A stretch of DNA of 36,669 bases, taken from NCBI GenBank assembly GCA_001774555.1, contig MFAI01000036.1, positions 65,488 to 102,156 on the forward strand, in the 5' to 3' direction. Shown one piece after another: positions 27,722 through 36,669 of the stretch. The notes under the pieces are model-generated. The model was not told the DNA's origin, made no database searches, and saw only the letters and a program-made list of their open reading frames with translations. The first letter of the stretch is position 1; the number at the start of each line of letters is the position of its first letter. The position numbers and the translations under genes are program-made. This DNA is from Candidatus Collierbacteria bacterium RIFCSPLOWO2_01_FULL_50_23 (GTDB lineage Bacteria; Patescibacteriota; Microgenomatia; UBA1400; MFAQ01).

Positions 27722-28968
27722 TGAAAAACATGGCCCAAAACAAAATTCAAACTCTCAAAGGCTTCCGGGACTTTCTCCCCGAGCAGGCCAAAAAAAGACA
27801 GTGGTTAACACGCAGAATTGAGGCTGTTTTTGAGCTCTGGGGCTATGACCCACTCGAAACCCCGACTCTCGAACCACTGGAGCTTTTTGCTGGTCAGATT
27901 GGTGAAGAGGAACAACTCTTCTTCAAATTCGAGGATAATGCCGGCCGTCAGGTCGCCCTCCGTTATGACCAAACCGTCCCCACTTGCCGCGTCGTCGGTC
28001 AATACGCTCAAGTGCTCCCCATGCCCTTTCGCCGCTACCAAATCCAGCCCGTCTTCCGGGCCGAAAAACCCCAAAAAGGCCGCTACCGTGAATTTACCCA
28101 GTGCGATGCGGATATCTTTGGAGTTGCCTCTCCCTTAGCCGACGCCGAGGTGATCGCCCTTTCTCTCGATATTTATCGCCGTCTTGGGTTTCCCAATGCG
28201 CTTGTCCTCGTCAATGACCGTTCGCTTCTTTCGGACCTCCCCTACAAGGCCATCGTCGCCATCGACAAACTGGAAAAAATCGGAGAAGCGGGTGTCATCA
28301 CAGAGATGATAGCCAAGGGTATCGACGAGACGACCGCCAGAGACTATCTGATCAAAGTCCGCGCCCTCACCCCGAATGAAACAATACGGATAATTTTTGA
28401 CTATCTGGACAAGTCCGGTTTTGACAGCTCTTGGTACAAATTCGAACCCACCCTGGCCCGCTCCTTTTCCTACTCAACCGGGCCCATCTGGGAAGTGAAG
28501 ATTCCGGGTTTTGATTCTGGTTCGGTTCTCGGTGGCGAACGCTACGACCAATTGGTCGAAAGGGTTTCGGGAATCAATGTTTCCGGTACCGGTTTCGGTC
28601 TTGGCTTTGATCGAACTCTGGAGGCAGCAGAACAGTTAGGGCTGATCCCCAGTTTCAAAACAGGCAGCCAAGTACTGATTTGTACCCTAGGCAAAGACAA
28701 CCTGAATCTCTCCCTGATACTGACCAGCGCCCTGCGCGATAATGGCGGCGTGAACACGGAAATCTACCCCGATCCGGAGGCAAAACTGGACAAGCAGTTA
28801 AAATACGCCAACAAGAAAGGCATCCCCTTCGTCGCTATCCTCGGCGAAAACGAAATCAAAAACCAGACCGTGACGGTGAAAAATATGGCCTCGGGGGAAC
28901 AAACAAGTTTGCCATTAGATAAGCCGGATGAACTCGCTGCCTATGTCCAAACACCACCTGTCCAATAA
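27721..28968 (+). CDS. hisS: Histidyl-tRNA synthetase
   Basis: GFRDFLPEQAKKRQWL, VALRYDQTVPTCRVV, PFRRYQIQPVFRAEKPQKGRYREFTQCDADIFG, GTGFGLGFDRTLEA. Confidence 0.96.
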   Translation: MKNMAQNKIQTLKGFRDFLPEQAKKRQWLTRRIEAVFELWGYDPLETPTLEPLELFAGQIGEEEQLFFKFEDNAGRQVALRYDQTVPTCRVVGQYAQVLPMPFRRYQIQPVFRAEKPQKGRYREFTQCDADIFGVASPLADAEVIALSLDIYRRLGFPNALVLVNDRSLLSDLPYKAIVAIDKLEKIGEAGVITEMIAKGIDETTARDYLIKVRALTPNETIRIIFDYLDKSGFDSSWYKFEPTLARSFSYSTGPIWEVKIPGFDSGSVLGGERYDQLVERVSGINVSGTGFGLGFDRTLEAAEQLGLIPSFKTGSQVLICTLGKDNLNLSLILTSALRDNGGVNTEIYPDPEAKLDKQLKYANKKGIPFVAILGENEIKNQTVTVKNMASGEQTSLPLDKPDELAAYVQTPPVQ

Positions 28969-29872
28969 TCGGTCAAAAGCCTATGCCCTTCTCCTCATAA
29001 ACACGATTTTATGGGGTCTATCTCCCCCGATCATCAAGGTGGCCCTAAATTTCGTCACCACCAATCAATTCCTCTTGGGACGCTATCTGCTTGCCAGTTT
29101 GATCTTCCTTCCCCTTTATTTCATCTTCCAAAACAAAGGTATCAAGCAGCTCCGCCAGGGAAACTGGCCCCTGCTTATCTTCCTAGCTCTGCTTGGCACC
29201 CCACTGACTTTGATTCCTCTTTACGAAGGCCTAAGGCTGACCAGTTCGATCGAGGCATCGATCCTCACTGCCACCGGTCCGCTCCTGGTAATTCTCGGCG
29301 GCCGTATATTTCTGAAAGAAAAGATCAGTCGAAATGAAGAAGTCGGCCTGATCATCGCCATTTTCGGCACTCTACTTCTTGCTTTTGAACCCATCTTTAA
29401 TAACGGTTCGGGAATAAAGTTCTCTCTGATCGGGAACCTGCTTATCTTGGGCAGTAACCTAATTTGGACCGCCTTCCTGCTTTTGGTCAAGAAACTCAAG
29501 ACCGACGCCAGTCAGATCAGTTTGGTCAGCTATCTCGTAAGTATCCCGGTTTTTGCCCTCCTGGTATTCTTTACACCTGTCTCAGTCGTGGCCAGGACCA
29601 ATATCGCCGCCCCTCTTGCCCTAATGGGTATCGTTTATATGGCCATTTTTGGTTCGGTGATCGCCTTCTGGGCCTACACCAAGGGACAGGAATACATCAA
29701 GGCCGGTGAGGCGGCAATCTTTACCTATCTCCAGCCACTCATCACTTTTCCCCTCGCCTATTTCTGGCTTGGCGAGACCCTTTCCGGCTCCAGCCTGCTG
29801 GCCTGCCTCCTGATCGCCACCGGTGTCTACTTCTCCGAATACCACGGCAAATCAAAATCGGCTATAATCTGA
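28943..29872 (+). CDS. EamA/DMT-family transporter
   Basis: 10-TM ORF with duplicated EamA pattern (LLINTILWGLSPPIIKVAL; SVIAFWAYTKGQEYIKAGEAAIFTYLQPLITFPLAYFWLGETL). Start at MSKHH. Confidence 0.88.
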   Translation: MSKHHLSNNRSKAYALLLINTILWGLSPPIIKVALNFVTTNQFLLGRYLLASLIFLPLYFIFQNKGIKQLRQGNWPLLIFLALLGTPLTLIPLYEGLRLTSSIEASILTATGPLLVILGGRIFLKEKISRNEEVGLIIAIFGTLLLAFEPIFNNGSGIKFSLIGNLLILGSNLIWTAFLLLVKKLKTDASQISLVSYLVSIPVFALLVFFTPVSVVARTNIAAPLALMGIVYMAIFGSVIAFWAYTKGQEYIKAGEAAIFTYLQPLITFPLAYFWLGETLSGSSLLACLLIATGVYFSEYHGKSKSAII

Positions 29873-29877
29873 AAACG

Positions 29878-30369
29878 ATGCCAAAGAGAAACGAGGCAAT
29901 TAACCACACCGACGTCCTTACGGAAGTCAGACAGTTCCTTGAGCCGGGTTTTACCTCTTTTGTTCTGCCCCCATTCGAACAAATCGACAACCTGTATCGC
30001 TATGAAACCTGGACCACCGAATACCAATGGGGAGACAGACCAGACACAATCGTTTATCGCATCGTTCACAAAAACCACGATATTTTTTTTCTCATTCTTC
30101 ACCCAAAGGGATTTAATCAGCGGAAAGAAAACCGGTTTCCCGATTTGGCACTGATCATCCTCAATAAGAGAAGTGACCTGACTATTACCGATCCAGCCAC
30201 CGGCAAGGCCCTCGAGATCCTCAGTCTCTCTGCCACAGACGGCAATGGGTCACCCACCCGGCCCCACCTCTTCGGATTCGATTACCGAATTGATCTTGCC
30301 GAGCTTATCTTATACAACCAAACCCATGGTCAACGCACGAACCAAAAGAGTCTAAGCCCGGATCAATAG
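29878..30369 (+). CDS. Hypothetical protein
   Basis: 163-aa ORF closely following the EamA gene. Confidence 0.55.
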   Translation: MPKRNEAINHTDVLTEVRQFLEPGFTSFVLPPFEQIDNLYRYETWTTEYQWGDRPDTIVYRIVHKNHDIFFLILHPKGFNQRKENRFPDLALIILNKRSDLTITDPATGKALEILSLSATDGNGSPTRPHLFGFDYRIDLAELILYNQTHGQRTNQKSLSPDQ

Positions 30370-30389
30370 ATTTAGCCTCGACTTTGTGG

Positions 30390-30395
30390 TACAAT
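30390..30395 (+). promoter_or_regulatory. Extended -10 (TGGTACAAT) for rpmE
   Basis: TGnTACAAT ending 10 nt before the rpmE ATG. Confidence 0.5.
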
Positions 30396-30405
30396 AAGCC
30401 TCTGT

Positions 30406-30708
30406 ATGAAAGCCAAATTGCATCCCGACTACCAGCAGACCACCATTACCTGCGCTTGTGGCAACTCTTTCACCACCGGTTCAACCGTCAAGGATCTCAG
30501 GGTAGACATTTGTTTCAAGTGTCATCCTTTTTACACCGGAGAGCACAGGTTCGTCGACACCCTTGGTCGCGTCGACAAGTTTATGGCCAGACGCCAAGCT
30601 GCTGCAGCCATGCCAAAATCCACCAAGAAAGCCAAAAAGGGCCAAGCAGAAATGAAACAAAAAGCCCTAACCCTGAAGGAAATGCTCACCGTGACCAAAA
30701 CTGCCTAG
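30406..30708 (+). CDS. rpmE: 50S ribosomal protein L31
   Basis: [59 protein letters not shown]. Confidence 0.95.
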   Translation: MKAKLHPDYQQTTITCACGNSFTTGSTVKDLRVDICFKCHPFYTGEHRFVDTLGRVDKFMARRQAAAAMPKSTKKAKKGQAEMKQKALTLKEMLTVTKTA

Positions 30709-30766
30709 TCATTCCGGGCCTGACCCGGAATCTATATAAATAGATTCCCGCCTTCGCGGGAATGAC
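30708..30766. repeat. Composite palindromic (REP/MITE-like) repeat
   Basis: GTCATTCC GGGCCTGACCC GGAATCTA tataaa TAGATTCC CGCCTTCGCG GGAATGAC: ends and internal arms pair in cruciform fashion. Confidence 0.88.
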
Positions 30767-30777
30767 ATAATAAATTC

Positions 30778-31746
30778 ATGGATTACCTTTCCAACCAAAT
30801 TAACGAGCTTAAAGAAAAAATCGAGACGAACGAGAAGCTTCTCTCTGACCCCGTTCTGGGTCCACTGGCCACTGAAGAGAACAAAAGCCTACAAGAACAA
30901 CTTCAGGCGCTTGAGTCCGCCGGAAGAAGCGCCCAGGAGACGGACGGAGATGGAACGGACCCGTCCTATTCCCCTGCCACGATCGAAATTCGAGCCGCCG
31001 CCGGAGGTGATGAGGCCCAGATCTTTGCCAATGACCTGACCCGGATGTACATCCGTTTTGCCACAAATCAGGGTTTCAAAGTTGACCTGATCGACGAGAA
31101 TATTATCCGGATTCACATCGGTAAAAATAACTCCTGGGGACACGGCGCCTATGAAACTTTTTCGGTCGAGTCTGGTGTCCATCGTGTCCAACGCGTTCCG
31201 GAAACCGAGTCTGCCGGCCGAATTCACACCAGCACTGCCACAGTCGCCGTTTTGCCGATAATTCCTCCAAAAGCCGTCGAGGTTAAAGAAGCGGACCTGG
31301 AGTGGCAATTCACCACCGCCGGTGGCCCTGGTGGCCAAAACGTCAACAAGGTCAATACCGCGGTCAGACTGACCCACAAACCCACCGGTATCGTCGTCGC
31401 CGTCCGCGAGGAACGTTACCAGGCAAGAAACAAAGAAATCGCCCTCGAGATACTCCGGAGTAAACTCTGGGAGCGCGAAGAACAGCAACGACTAAGCAAA
31501 GTCGAGTCCGGACGGGCCGCCGCTGTTGGCCGCGGCATGCGTTCCGAAAAAATCAAGACCTACAACTTTCCCCAGAATCGCCTCACCGACCACCGTCTGA
31601 CCAAAAACTGGTATTCTCTCAAAGAAATCATTGAGGGTGACCTTTCTGACGTTCTAACATATACCCTCGAGCACCTCGGCCTGCCCGCAGATGCCACGGC
31701 GTTGCAGGCGGGCAAAGACAAAGTACCTGAAGAAGCAAGGGAATAA
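30778..31746 (+). CDS. prfA: Peptide chain release factor 1
   Basis: [28 protein letters not shown] (PxT motif = PET), [20 protein letters not shown] (GGQ). Confidence 0.94.
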   Translation: MDYLSNQINELKEKIETNEKLLSDPVLGPLATEENKSLQEQLQALESAGRSAQETDGDGTDPSYSPATIEIRAAAGGDEAQIFANDLTRMYIRFATNQGFKVDLIDENIIRIHIGKNNSWGHGAYETFSVESGVHRVQRVPETESAGRIHTSTATVAVLPIIPPKAVEVKEADLEWQFTTAGGPGGQNVNKVNTAVRLTHKPTGIVVAVREERYQARNKEIALEILRSKLWEREEQQRLSKVESGRAAAVGRGMRSEKIKTYNFPQNRLTDHRLTKNWYSLKEIIEGDLSDVLTYTLEHLGLPADATALQAGKDKVPEEARE

Positions 31747-31780
31747 CAGAGGGCGCAGCAAAGCAAATTTTACGCGCGCA

Positions 31781-31834
31781 GCGAAACCGTGTCCTGTATT
31801 CAGGAACCGGGAGTCGAGCACGGAAAAATTTCGC
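31781..31834. repeat. Imperfect inverted repeat between convergent prfA and ctpA
   Basis: GCGAAA-CCGTG-TCCTG-tatt-CAGGA...CACGG...TTTCGC. Confidence 0.65.
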
Positions 31835-31854
31835 TTGTGAGCCCCGGGAAAACA

Positions 31855-33078
31855 TTATTTCGCCGCGGTGATCACTCCATTCAATACCTCAACCGCGCGA
31901 TCGAGCTGATTATCCTTCTCCGGATTCTTTTCATCGGCCACATACTCGATCAACACATCCGGCTCGATCCCCTCTTTGTGAATATTTTTCCCAGAGGGCA
32001 GGTTCCACTTGGCGATCGTAATGTGAATACCGGCGCCGCCGGGCAGGTCCTCCACTTCCTGGACCGTGCCTTTGCCGAAAGTCTTTTCACCCACCAATTT
32101 CACCCCCAGTCTTTCCTTGAGCGCACCCGAAAGGATCTCCGCCGCCGAGGCCGAGCCCTTGTTCACCAGGACAACTAGCGGCACTCCAATCAGTCTACCG
32201 GGTCGGTCAACCCCAAAGCTCTCGGTCTGATCAACTCCCTGTTGCTGGACGATAGTTCCGGAAGTAATAAACTCACTCCCCAAATCGATCGCTCTTTGCA
32301 AATACCCGCCTGGGTTATTACGTAGGTCCAGAACTATCCCCGAACCTTTCTTGTTGATATACTCAGAAACCGCCTTGTCCCACTCATCCAAAGTTTTGTC
32401 CCCAAACCGATTGACTTTTATCTGGGCAATTTTCTTATCCTTCCCCACCCAAGTCAGCTCTACCGATGGAACATTAATAGTGTCGCGAACCAAGGTGATC
32501 TCTTTCGACTTGGCGTCTTTTTCATGATAAATCGTCAGGGTAACGCTCGTCCCCTTCTTGCCGCGAATATAGCCCACCGCATCCATCAGATTGATACCGT
32601 TGGTGTCCTTATCAACCTCGTTAGCCTCATCCTTGATATGAAGAATTAGATCCCCGGCCCTGATGCCGGCCCGCTCGGCCGGATTTCCGGGCAGCGGCGT
32701 CATTACCGCCAAAGTTTTGTCAATAAATCCGAGCTGAATCCCAACCCCGGAAAACTCACCCGAGAGGTCTTCCTTGGTCCTTTTGTTCTCCGCAGGAGGG
32801 AAAAACGAGGTGTAGGGATCATCCAGGGCGGCAGTCATCCCCTCGATCGCCCCGAAGACCATTTTCTTCGGATCCAAGTCTTTCTTATCCAAGTAGTTAT
32901 TCTCCAGTCTACTCCAAACATCCCAGAATAGAGTCAAGTCCGCCTTCGGAGTGCCATCGGCGGCGATACCTTGTGCCAAACCGGCTTTCTTCCCAAAAGA
33001 ATACGAAACCAAAGAAGAAACCGTCACCAAGAGGATACAAATCACCACAAAACGGATCCTGGCTAAAAACATCATCAT
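31855..33078 (-). CDS. ctpA: S41-family carboxy-terminal processing peptidase
   Basis: PDZ region (IGVQLGFIDKTLAVMTPLPGNPAERAGIRAGDLILHI) and LVVLVNKGSASAAEILSGALKERLGVKLVGEKTFGKGTVQ. Confidence 0.94.
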   Translation of the reverse strand: MMMFLARIRFVVICILLVTVSSLVSYSFGKKAGLAQGIAADGTPKADLTLFWDVWSRLENNYLDKKDLDPKKMVFGAIEGMTAALDDPYTSFFPPAENKRTKEDLSGEFSGVGIQLGFIDKTLAVMTPLPGNPAERAGIRAGDLILHIKDEANEVDKDTNGINLMDAVGYIRGKKGTSVTLTIYHEKDAKSKEITLVRDTINVPSVELTWVGKDKKIAQIKVNRFGDKTLDEWDKAVSEYINKKGSGIVLDLRNNPGGYLQRAIDLGSEFITSGTIVQQQGVDQTESFGVDRPGRLIGVPLVVLVNKGSASAAEILSGALKERLGVKLVGEKTFGKGTVQEVEDLPGGAGIHITIAKWNLPSGKNIHKEGIEPDVLIEYVADEKNPEKDNQLDRAVEVLNGVITAAK

Positions 33079-33314
33079 TACAGTCTACCGTCAAAAGGCA
33101 AAAGTGCCAAGTGCCTGGCGCGTTTTACAGCCATCGATAATCTCTTCTGGTGCTTTTGACAAAGTCCGGTAAGAAGCCGGCTGACAATTCTGTCCTTATT
33201 TGAAAGTCCGACACGAAGACTCTCGATGTCTTTGAAGTCAGGTTCGGTTTTCTTCACACAAAAAACACAGGGCTTGTTGCTTTTCCTAATTTTTTTCTTT
33301 ACTGGCTGTGCCAT
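33078..33314 (-). CDS. rpsR: 30S ribosomal protein S18
   Basis: SNKDRIVSRLLTGLCQKHQKRLSMAVKRARHLALLPF. Confidence 0.93.
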   Translation of the reverse strand: MAQPVKKKIRKSNKPCVFCVKKTEPDFKDIESLRVGLSNKDRIVSRLLTGLCQKHQKRLSMAVKRARHLALLPFDGRL

Positions 33315-33343
33315 ATCTATTCTCTGCTCCTAGTATTGATAAC

Positions 33344-33844
33344 TTAAAATGGAATATCATCGGCGACTTCTTCTGCCCTTGACTTGGTGCTCTTCCTTAT
33401 TTTTTTCGGGGCCTCCGCCTGCTTTTCCTCATTGCCAAAAACAGCCGCGGCCTCATCTGCAGTCGGTTCCGGTGAAACATAACTCTCCTCCGTCATTTGT
33501 CCGCTCTTACCCTCGCCAAAAGCGATCATCTCATCAATCACAATTTCGGTCGTGGTCCGCTCAGCACCGTCCTGACCTTGCCAATTTCTGGTTTGCAGTC
33601 TCCCTTGGACATAAGCCTTGCGGCCCTTAAAAAGCAATTGAGAGCAGATCTCCGCCAACTTGTTCCAAGCGACGATCTTGTGAAACTCTACCGCTTCTTG
33701 TTTTTGGCCGGAAGCATCCGCCCACTCACGGTTTGTCGCAAGACCAAAGGTACAAACAGCCGTTCCCTGAGGAGTATAGCGGAGCTCCGGATCACGGGTT
33801 AGGTTCCCGATCAAGATTACTTTATTCAAACTGCGAGAACTCAT
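33344..33844 (-). CDS. ssb: Single-stranded DNA-binding protein
   Basis: SLNKVILIGNLTRDPELRYTPQGTAVCTFGLATNREW; C-terminal acidic tip DDIPF. Confidence 0.95.
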   Translation of the reverse strand: MSSRSLNKVILIGNLTRDPELRYTPQGTAVCTFGLATNREWADASGQKQEAVEFHKIVAWNKLAEICSQLLFKGRKAYVQGRLQTRNWQGQDGAERTTTEIVIDEMIAFGEGKSGQMTEESYVSPEPTADEAAAVFGNEEKQAEAPKKIRKSTKSRAEEVADDIPF

Positions 33845-34170
33845 TATTTGGTCTCCTTCCCCACTTTGACTGCTTTTTTGGCGGGAACCTTAGCGTCGCT
33901 CTTAACTAAAAGGTGGCGTAGTAAACTTTCGTCCAGCTTCAGGGAGTTCGCCAGAGTTTTGGTGTCCCCGCCTTCAATGACTAGCCTCAGATAATATGCT
34001 TTCGTTTCTTTTTTGATCGGATAAGCCAGTTGTTTGATCCCCCATTTATCCACCTCTACAACCTTGAATTTGCTCGCCTTAGAAAGATCAGCCAGGGTTT
34101 TTTCGGCCATGATGTCATTCATCTTAGTCGGAAAAAGGGCGATGAGTTCATATTGAGTTTCCATATCCAA
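33844..34170 (-). CDS. rpsF: 30S ribosomal protein S6
   Basis: YELIALFPTKM..., VDKWGIKQLAYPIKKETKAYYLRLVIEG; rpsF-ssb-rpsR order. Confidence 0.92.
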   Translation of the reverse strand: MDMETQYELIALFPTKMNDIMAEKTLADLSKASKFKVVEVDKWGIKQLAYPIKKETKAYYLRLVIEGGDTKTLANSLKLDESLLRHLLVKSDAKVPAKKAVKVGKETK

Positions 34171-34197
34171 CCTATTTTACCCGAAAACGCCCAAAAA

Positions 34198-34863
34198 TTA
34201 CAGTCCCCAGCCATCGGAGAGGGCAAAAAGGTACAACTCCTTTGCCAACTCGGCCCCCCGCCACCGATCAGCCCACCGCTCAACCCCCTCCATGTTAATA
34301 ACGCCTCGGCTAGAAAGACCCTTAACCACCTCAACCACTTCCAGGGCTACCGCCTTACCGATGGAAAAATCATCCGCTTCGAGTGGTCCGGCGAAGTGAT
34401 CCCACCAATAGCGAAGATTTCTTGATCCCACTTTCCCGTCAACCGGCCGGCCCTCCCGCTTTCCCAAACGCTCCCTGATACCAGCCGCATTGCTTAGATA
34501 GTGGACAAACAGAGCCATCCCTTCGATTACCTCAGGGAGCCAGACACGATCTTCCAATTCCAGAACCAGTCTCACCCCATCTCCCCCCGCCCCGCCGCGG
34601 GCAAAAGATTGGGCCAACACCCTTGTCTCCTCATAGACCGTCAAGAGAGCACAGATCTCAGAAAAACTAAATTTACCATCAATCTCACTCCTGGCCTCAA
34701 TTGCAGGCAAAATCTCAGTGAGACCAAGGGCATTGGCTTTTTGATGAGGGGCATAAACTCCCCCACCTTTCCTATCCATCGTCCTCAACTGATCAAGAAT
34801 GCCTGCCGGTAACCGGTCGAAATAAATTCTCGCATCCTCCAAAAGCAGTTCGTTTTTTCCCAT
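34198..34863 (-). CDS. Hypothetical protein (alpha-helical)
   Basis: 221-aa ORF, no family recognised. Confidence 0.6.
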   Translation of the reverse strand: MGKNELLLEDARIYFDRLPAGILDQLRTMDRKGGGVYAPHQKANALGLTEILPAIEARSEIDGKFSFSEICALLTVYEETRVLAQSFARGGAGGDGVRLVLELEDRVWLPEVIEGMALFVHYLSNAAGIRERLGKREGRPVDGKVGSRNLRYWWDHFAGPLEADDFSIGKAVALEVVEVVKGLSSRGVINMEGVERWADRWRGAELAKELYLFALSDGWGL

Positions 34864-34885
34864 ACGCCAATCATATCAGGCCGTG

Positions 34886-35971
34886 TCAACTCCCAATCAT
34901 GAACTCCACCACATCACCGTCCCGCATGACATACTCCCTACCCTCCACCCTGACCTTACCAGCTTCGGATGCCCCCTTCCAGCCATTCTGCGCCACAAAA
35001 TCGCCGTAGGTACAAACCTTGGCTTTGATAAATTTTTTGGTGAAATCGGTATGGATCACTCCGGCGGCCTCGGGCGCTTTCATCCCGGACTCGATCGTCC
35101 AGGCTCTTGCCTCAAGCTCTCCGGCGGTCAGGAAGCTGATCTTCCCGAGGGTCTCGTAGGCTTTCCTGATCAGTTTATCCAATCCCGACTCTTTTATTCC
35201 CAATTCAGAAAGGTACGCCTTCGCCTCCGCCTCAGGCAGTTCAGACAGCTCCGCTTCGATCTTCGCGCTGATCACCACCTCTTCACCGGAGTATTCCTTT
35301 AGGCGCTGGTCGTCCTCGCTCACATTCAGAACCCTGATCTCCTTCTTCATTGTCAGCAAATACAGGTCCGTCGCCAATTTCCACTCCTCACCGGAAGAGA
35401 GTACTTCCCGAGCCGGTCTTCCGGCGTCCAAACCGGTATAGAGCTTCTCCGCCAACTCCCTCTTCTTCTCCAGCCCATTTTCCCGCAGCGTCTTACTCTC
35501 CTTCATCTTCTGGATCGTCTCCAGATCCTTCAGAATAAGTTCCGCGGTAACCACTTCATAGTCGGATTTCGGGTCGACACCCTGCCCGCCAAACTGCGTA
35601 GCTGTCGGCGTGGTCCCCTCCCTTGCCCAAACGATCTCTTTGTCCTCAAACGCACGCAGTACCTGGACGATCACATCCACCTCCCGGATATGGGAAAGAA
35701 ACTTATTCCCAAGCCCCGCTCCACTTGCCGCTCCGGCCACCAATCCGGCAATATCAACGAATTCAACCGTGGCATAGACAATTTTTGAAGTGCCTACGAT
35801 CTCTGCCAGCACTGACAATCGCTCATCCGGGACCTCTACCACCCCCACATTTGGCTCAATCGTGGCAAAAGGATAGTTTGCCACCAGCGCTTGCTGACGC
35901 TTCAAAAGGGCATTAAACAGCGTTGACTTCCCCACATTCGGCAAGCCAACGATTCCTACTTTCAAACTCAT
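34886..35971 (-). CDS. ychF: Redox-regulated ATPase/GTPase YchF
   Basis: MSLKVGIVGLPNVGKSTLFNALLKRQQALVANYPFATIEPNVGVVEVPD; C-terminal TGS-like domain. Start at 35971. Confidence 0.95.
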   Translation of the reverse strand: MSLKVGIVGLPNVGKSTLFNALLKRQQALVANYPFATIEPNVGVVEVPDERLSVLAEIVGTSKIVYATVEFVDIAGLVAGAASGAGLGNKFLSHIREVDVIVQVLRAFEDKEIVWAREGTTPTATQFGGQGVDPKSDYEVVTAELILKDLETIQKMKESKTLRENGLEKKRELAEKLYTGLDAGRPAREVLSSGEEWKLATDLYLLTMKKEIRVLNVSEDDQRLKEYSGEEVVISAKIEAELSELPEAEAKAYLSELGIKESGLDKLIRKAYETLGKISFLTAGELEARAWTIESGMKAPEAAGVIHTDFTKKFIKAKVCTYGDFVAQNGWKGASEAGKVRVEGREYVMRDGDVVEFMIGS

Positions 35972-35998
35972 GGGGCTAATTTTACCCGATTCCGCCCG

Positions 35999-36014
35999 AA
36001 CTCCGTACGGAGTT
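35999..36014. repeat. Perfect 16-bp palindrome AACTCCGTACGGAGTT upstream of ychF
   Basis: Direct reading. Confidence 0.9.
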
Positions 36015-36039
36015 GTCATAATTCATCATTATTCCTTTC

Positions 36040-36498
36040 TTGAGAAAGACTTCACCCATATATGCTAAACAGAGAAGTCTCTGCCAAATGGGCATGTCAA
36101 GCCTCAAAAAACTGTCACTGTTCATCATCATCTCCAATGTACTTAGCAATGATCAGGCCACCCACACGTTTAATCCGGTTGATCTTGCCGTGATTACAGC
36201 CCCACTGTCCAATGGTGATAGTGGTCATTTGTTTTTCGCCAACCCTACCTCCCGTTCAATTGCGGGCTTCGGCTTCGTTACCGGCTTTAACTGGGCCCTC
36301 CGCCAGGGCCATGCCGAAAAAGCTGTTGCTAGAATTCACGAACTAAGACTGAAGGTCACGGGTCCGGTCCGAGACCGACTTGATCGCCTAACGACCTACC
36401 TGGAACAGTTCATGGCCACCACCAGTCTCACGGCCGAGTATCAGGAGGGGAAGATCAGTCATCGGGAGATATTGGACTCGATCGGCGCCTACGATTAA
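36040..36498 (+). CDS. Hypothetical protein
   Basis: 152-aa ORF; start uncertain (internal ATG possible). Confidence 0.5.
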   Translation: MRKTSPIYAKQRSLCQMGMSSLKKLSLFIIISNVLSNDQATHTFNPVDLAVITAPLSNGDSGHLFFANPTSRSIAGFGFVTGFNWALRQGHAEKAVARIHELRLKVTGPVRDRLDRLTTYLEQFMATTSLTAEYQEGKISHREILDSIGAYD

Positions 36499-36669
36499 CT
36501 ACTCCATTGTTACGCCATCTTCATCACACGAAAATATCTTCAAACTATCATTGACGGTTGTTTCCAGATGTACCGGCCGGCCCCAGAGACGATAAATGTA
36601 CGGCAGGGTTTTCTTTAGGTACTCAAGATCCAGCTCGTCACCATCATAATAATGACTCAGGTAGAGTTC
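36499..36669 (-). CDS. spoVR: SpoVR-family protein, C-terminal end (truncated by window)
   Basis: Reverse translation ELYLSHYYDGDELDLEYLKKTLPYIYRLWGRPVHLETTVNDSLKIFSCDEDGVTME-stop matches the SpoVR C-terminal motif (YRLWGRPVHLET). Confidence 0.85.
   Translation of the reverse strand, partial: ELYLSHYYDGDELDLEYLKKTLPYIYRLWGRPVHLETTVNDSLKIFSCDEDGVTME

Noticed and set aside
30384-30743. 119-aa ORF overlapping rpmE (ends [11 protein letters not shown])
   Set aside because: Out-of-frame shadow of L31 running into the GTCATTCC repeat; VIPGLTRN is the usual spurious translation of such repeats.

Overview
The window looks like a chromosomal segment of a Candidate Phyla Radiation/Patescibacteria-type bacterium. 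That is inferred from gene content and domain reductions; the standard genetic code fits and UGA is used as a stop. Most of it is housekeeping: PilB/GspE ATPase (partial), HolB-like, GyrB, PpaC, GyrA, XerC/D recombinase, YebC (short form), Kef antiporter, RluA-family synthase, LspA, DksA/TraR, Lgt-like, EF-P, RNA methylase, tRNA-Leu(CAA), DnaB, HisRS, EamA transporter, L31, RF1, CtpA, S18, SSB, S6, YchF and a partial SpoVR. The most interesting points are: (1) a probable histidine T-box riboswitch at about 25507-25706, with a strong promoter and a UGGGACCGCG T-box core whose variable G predicts C73 (tRNA-His), upstream of two unknown and possibly paralogous genes and then hisS; (2) an accessory island at about 8126-10794 where the 3' end of a tyrosine recombinase gene, encoding QLKQIHDKFLK, is duplicated at the 3' end of an adjacent P-loop kinase gene and partly duplicated again at the far edge, together with paired triloop hairpins flanking a nucleotidyltransferase-like gene; this is a candidate cassette or att-like system; (3) a 427-aa LAGLIDADG intein in DnaB at the RESG/SIEQD site; (4) GyrA with Gln at both canonical quinolone-resistance positions; (5) several short palindromes, composite repeats, apparently leaderless promoters, a gene remnant, and stand-alone small membrane-protein transcription units. 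Everything was read by eye, with no database searches.
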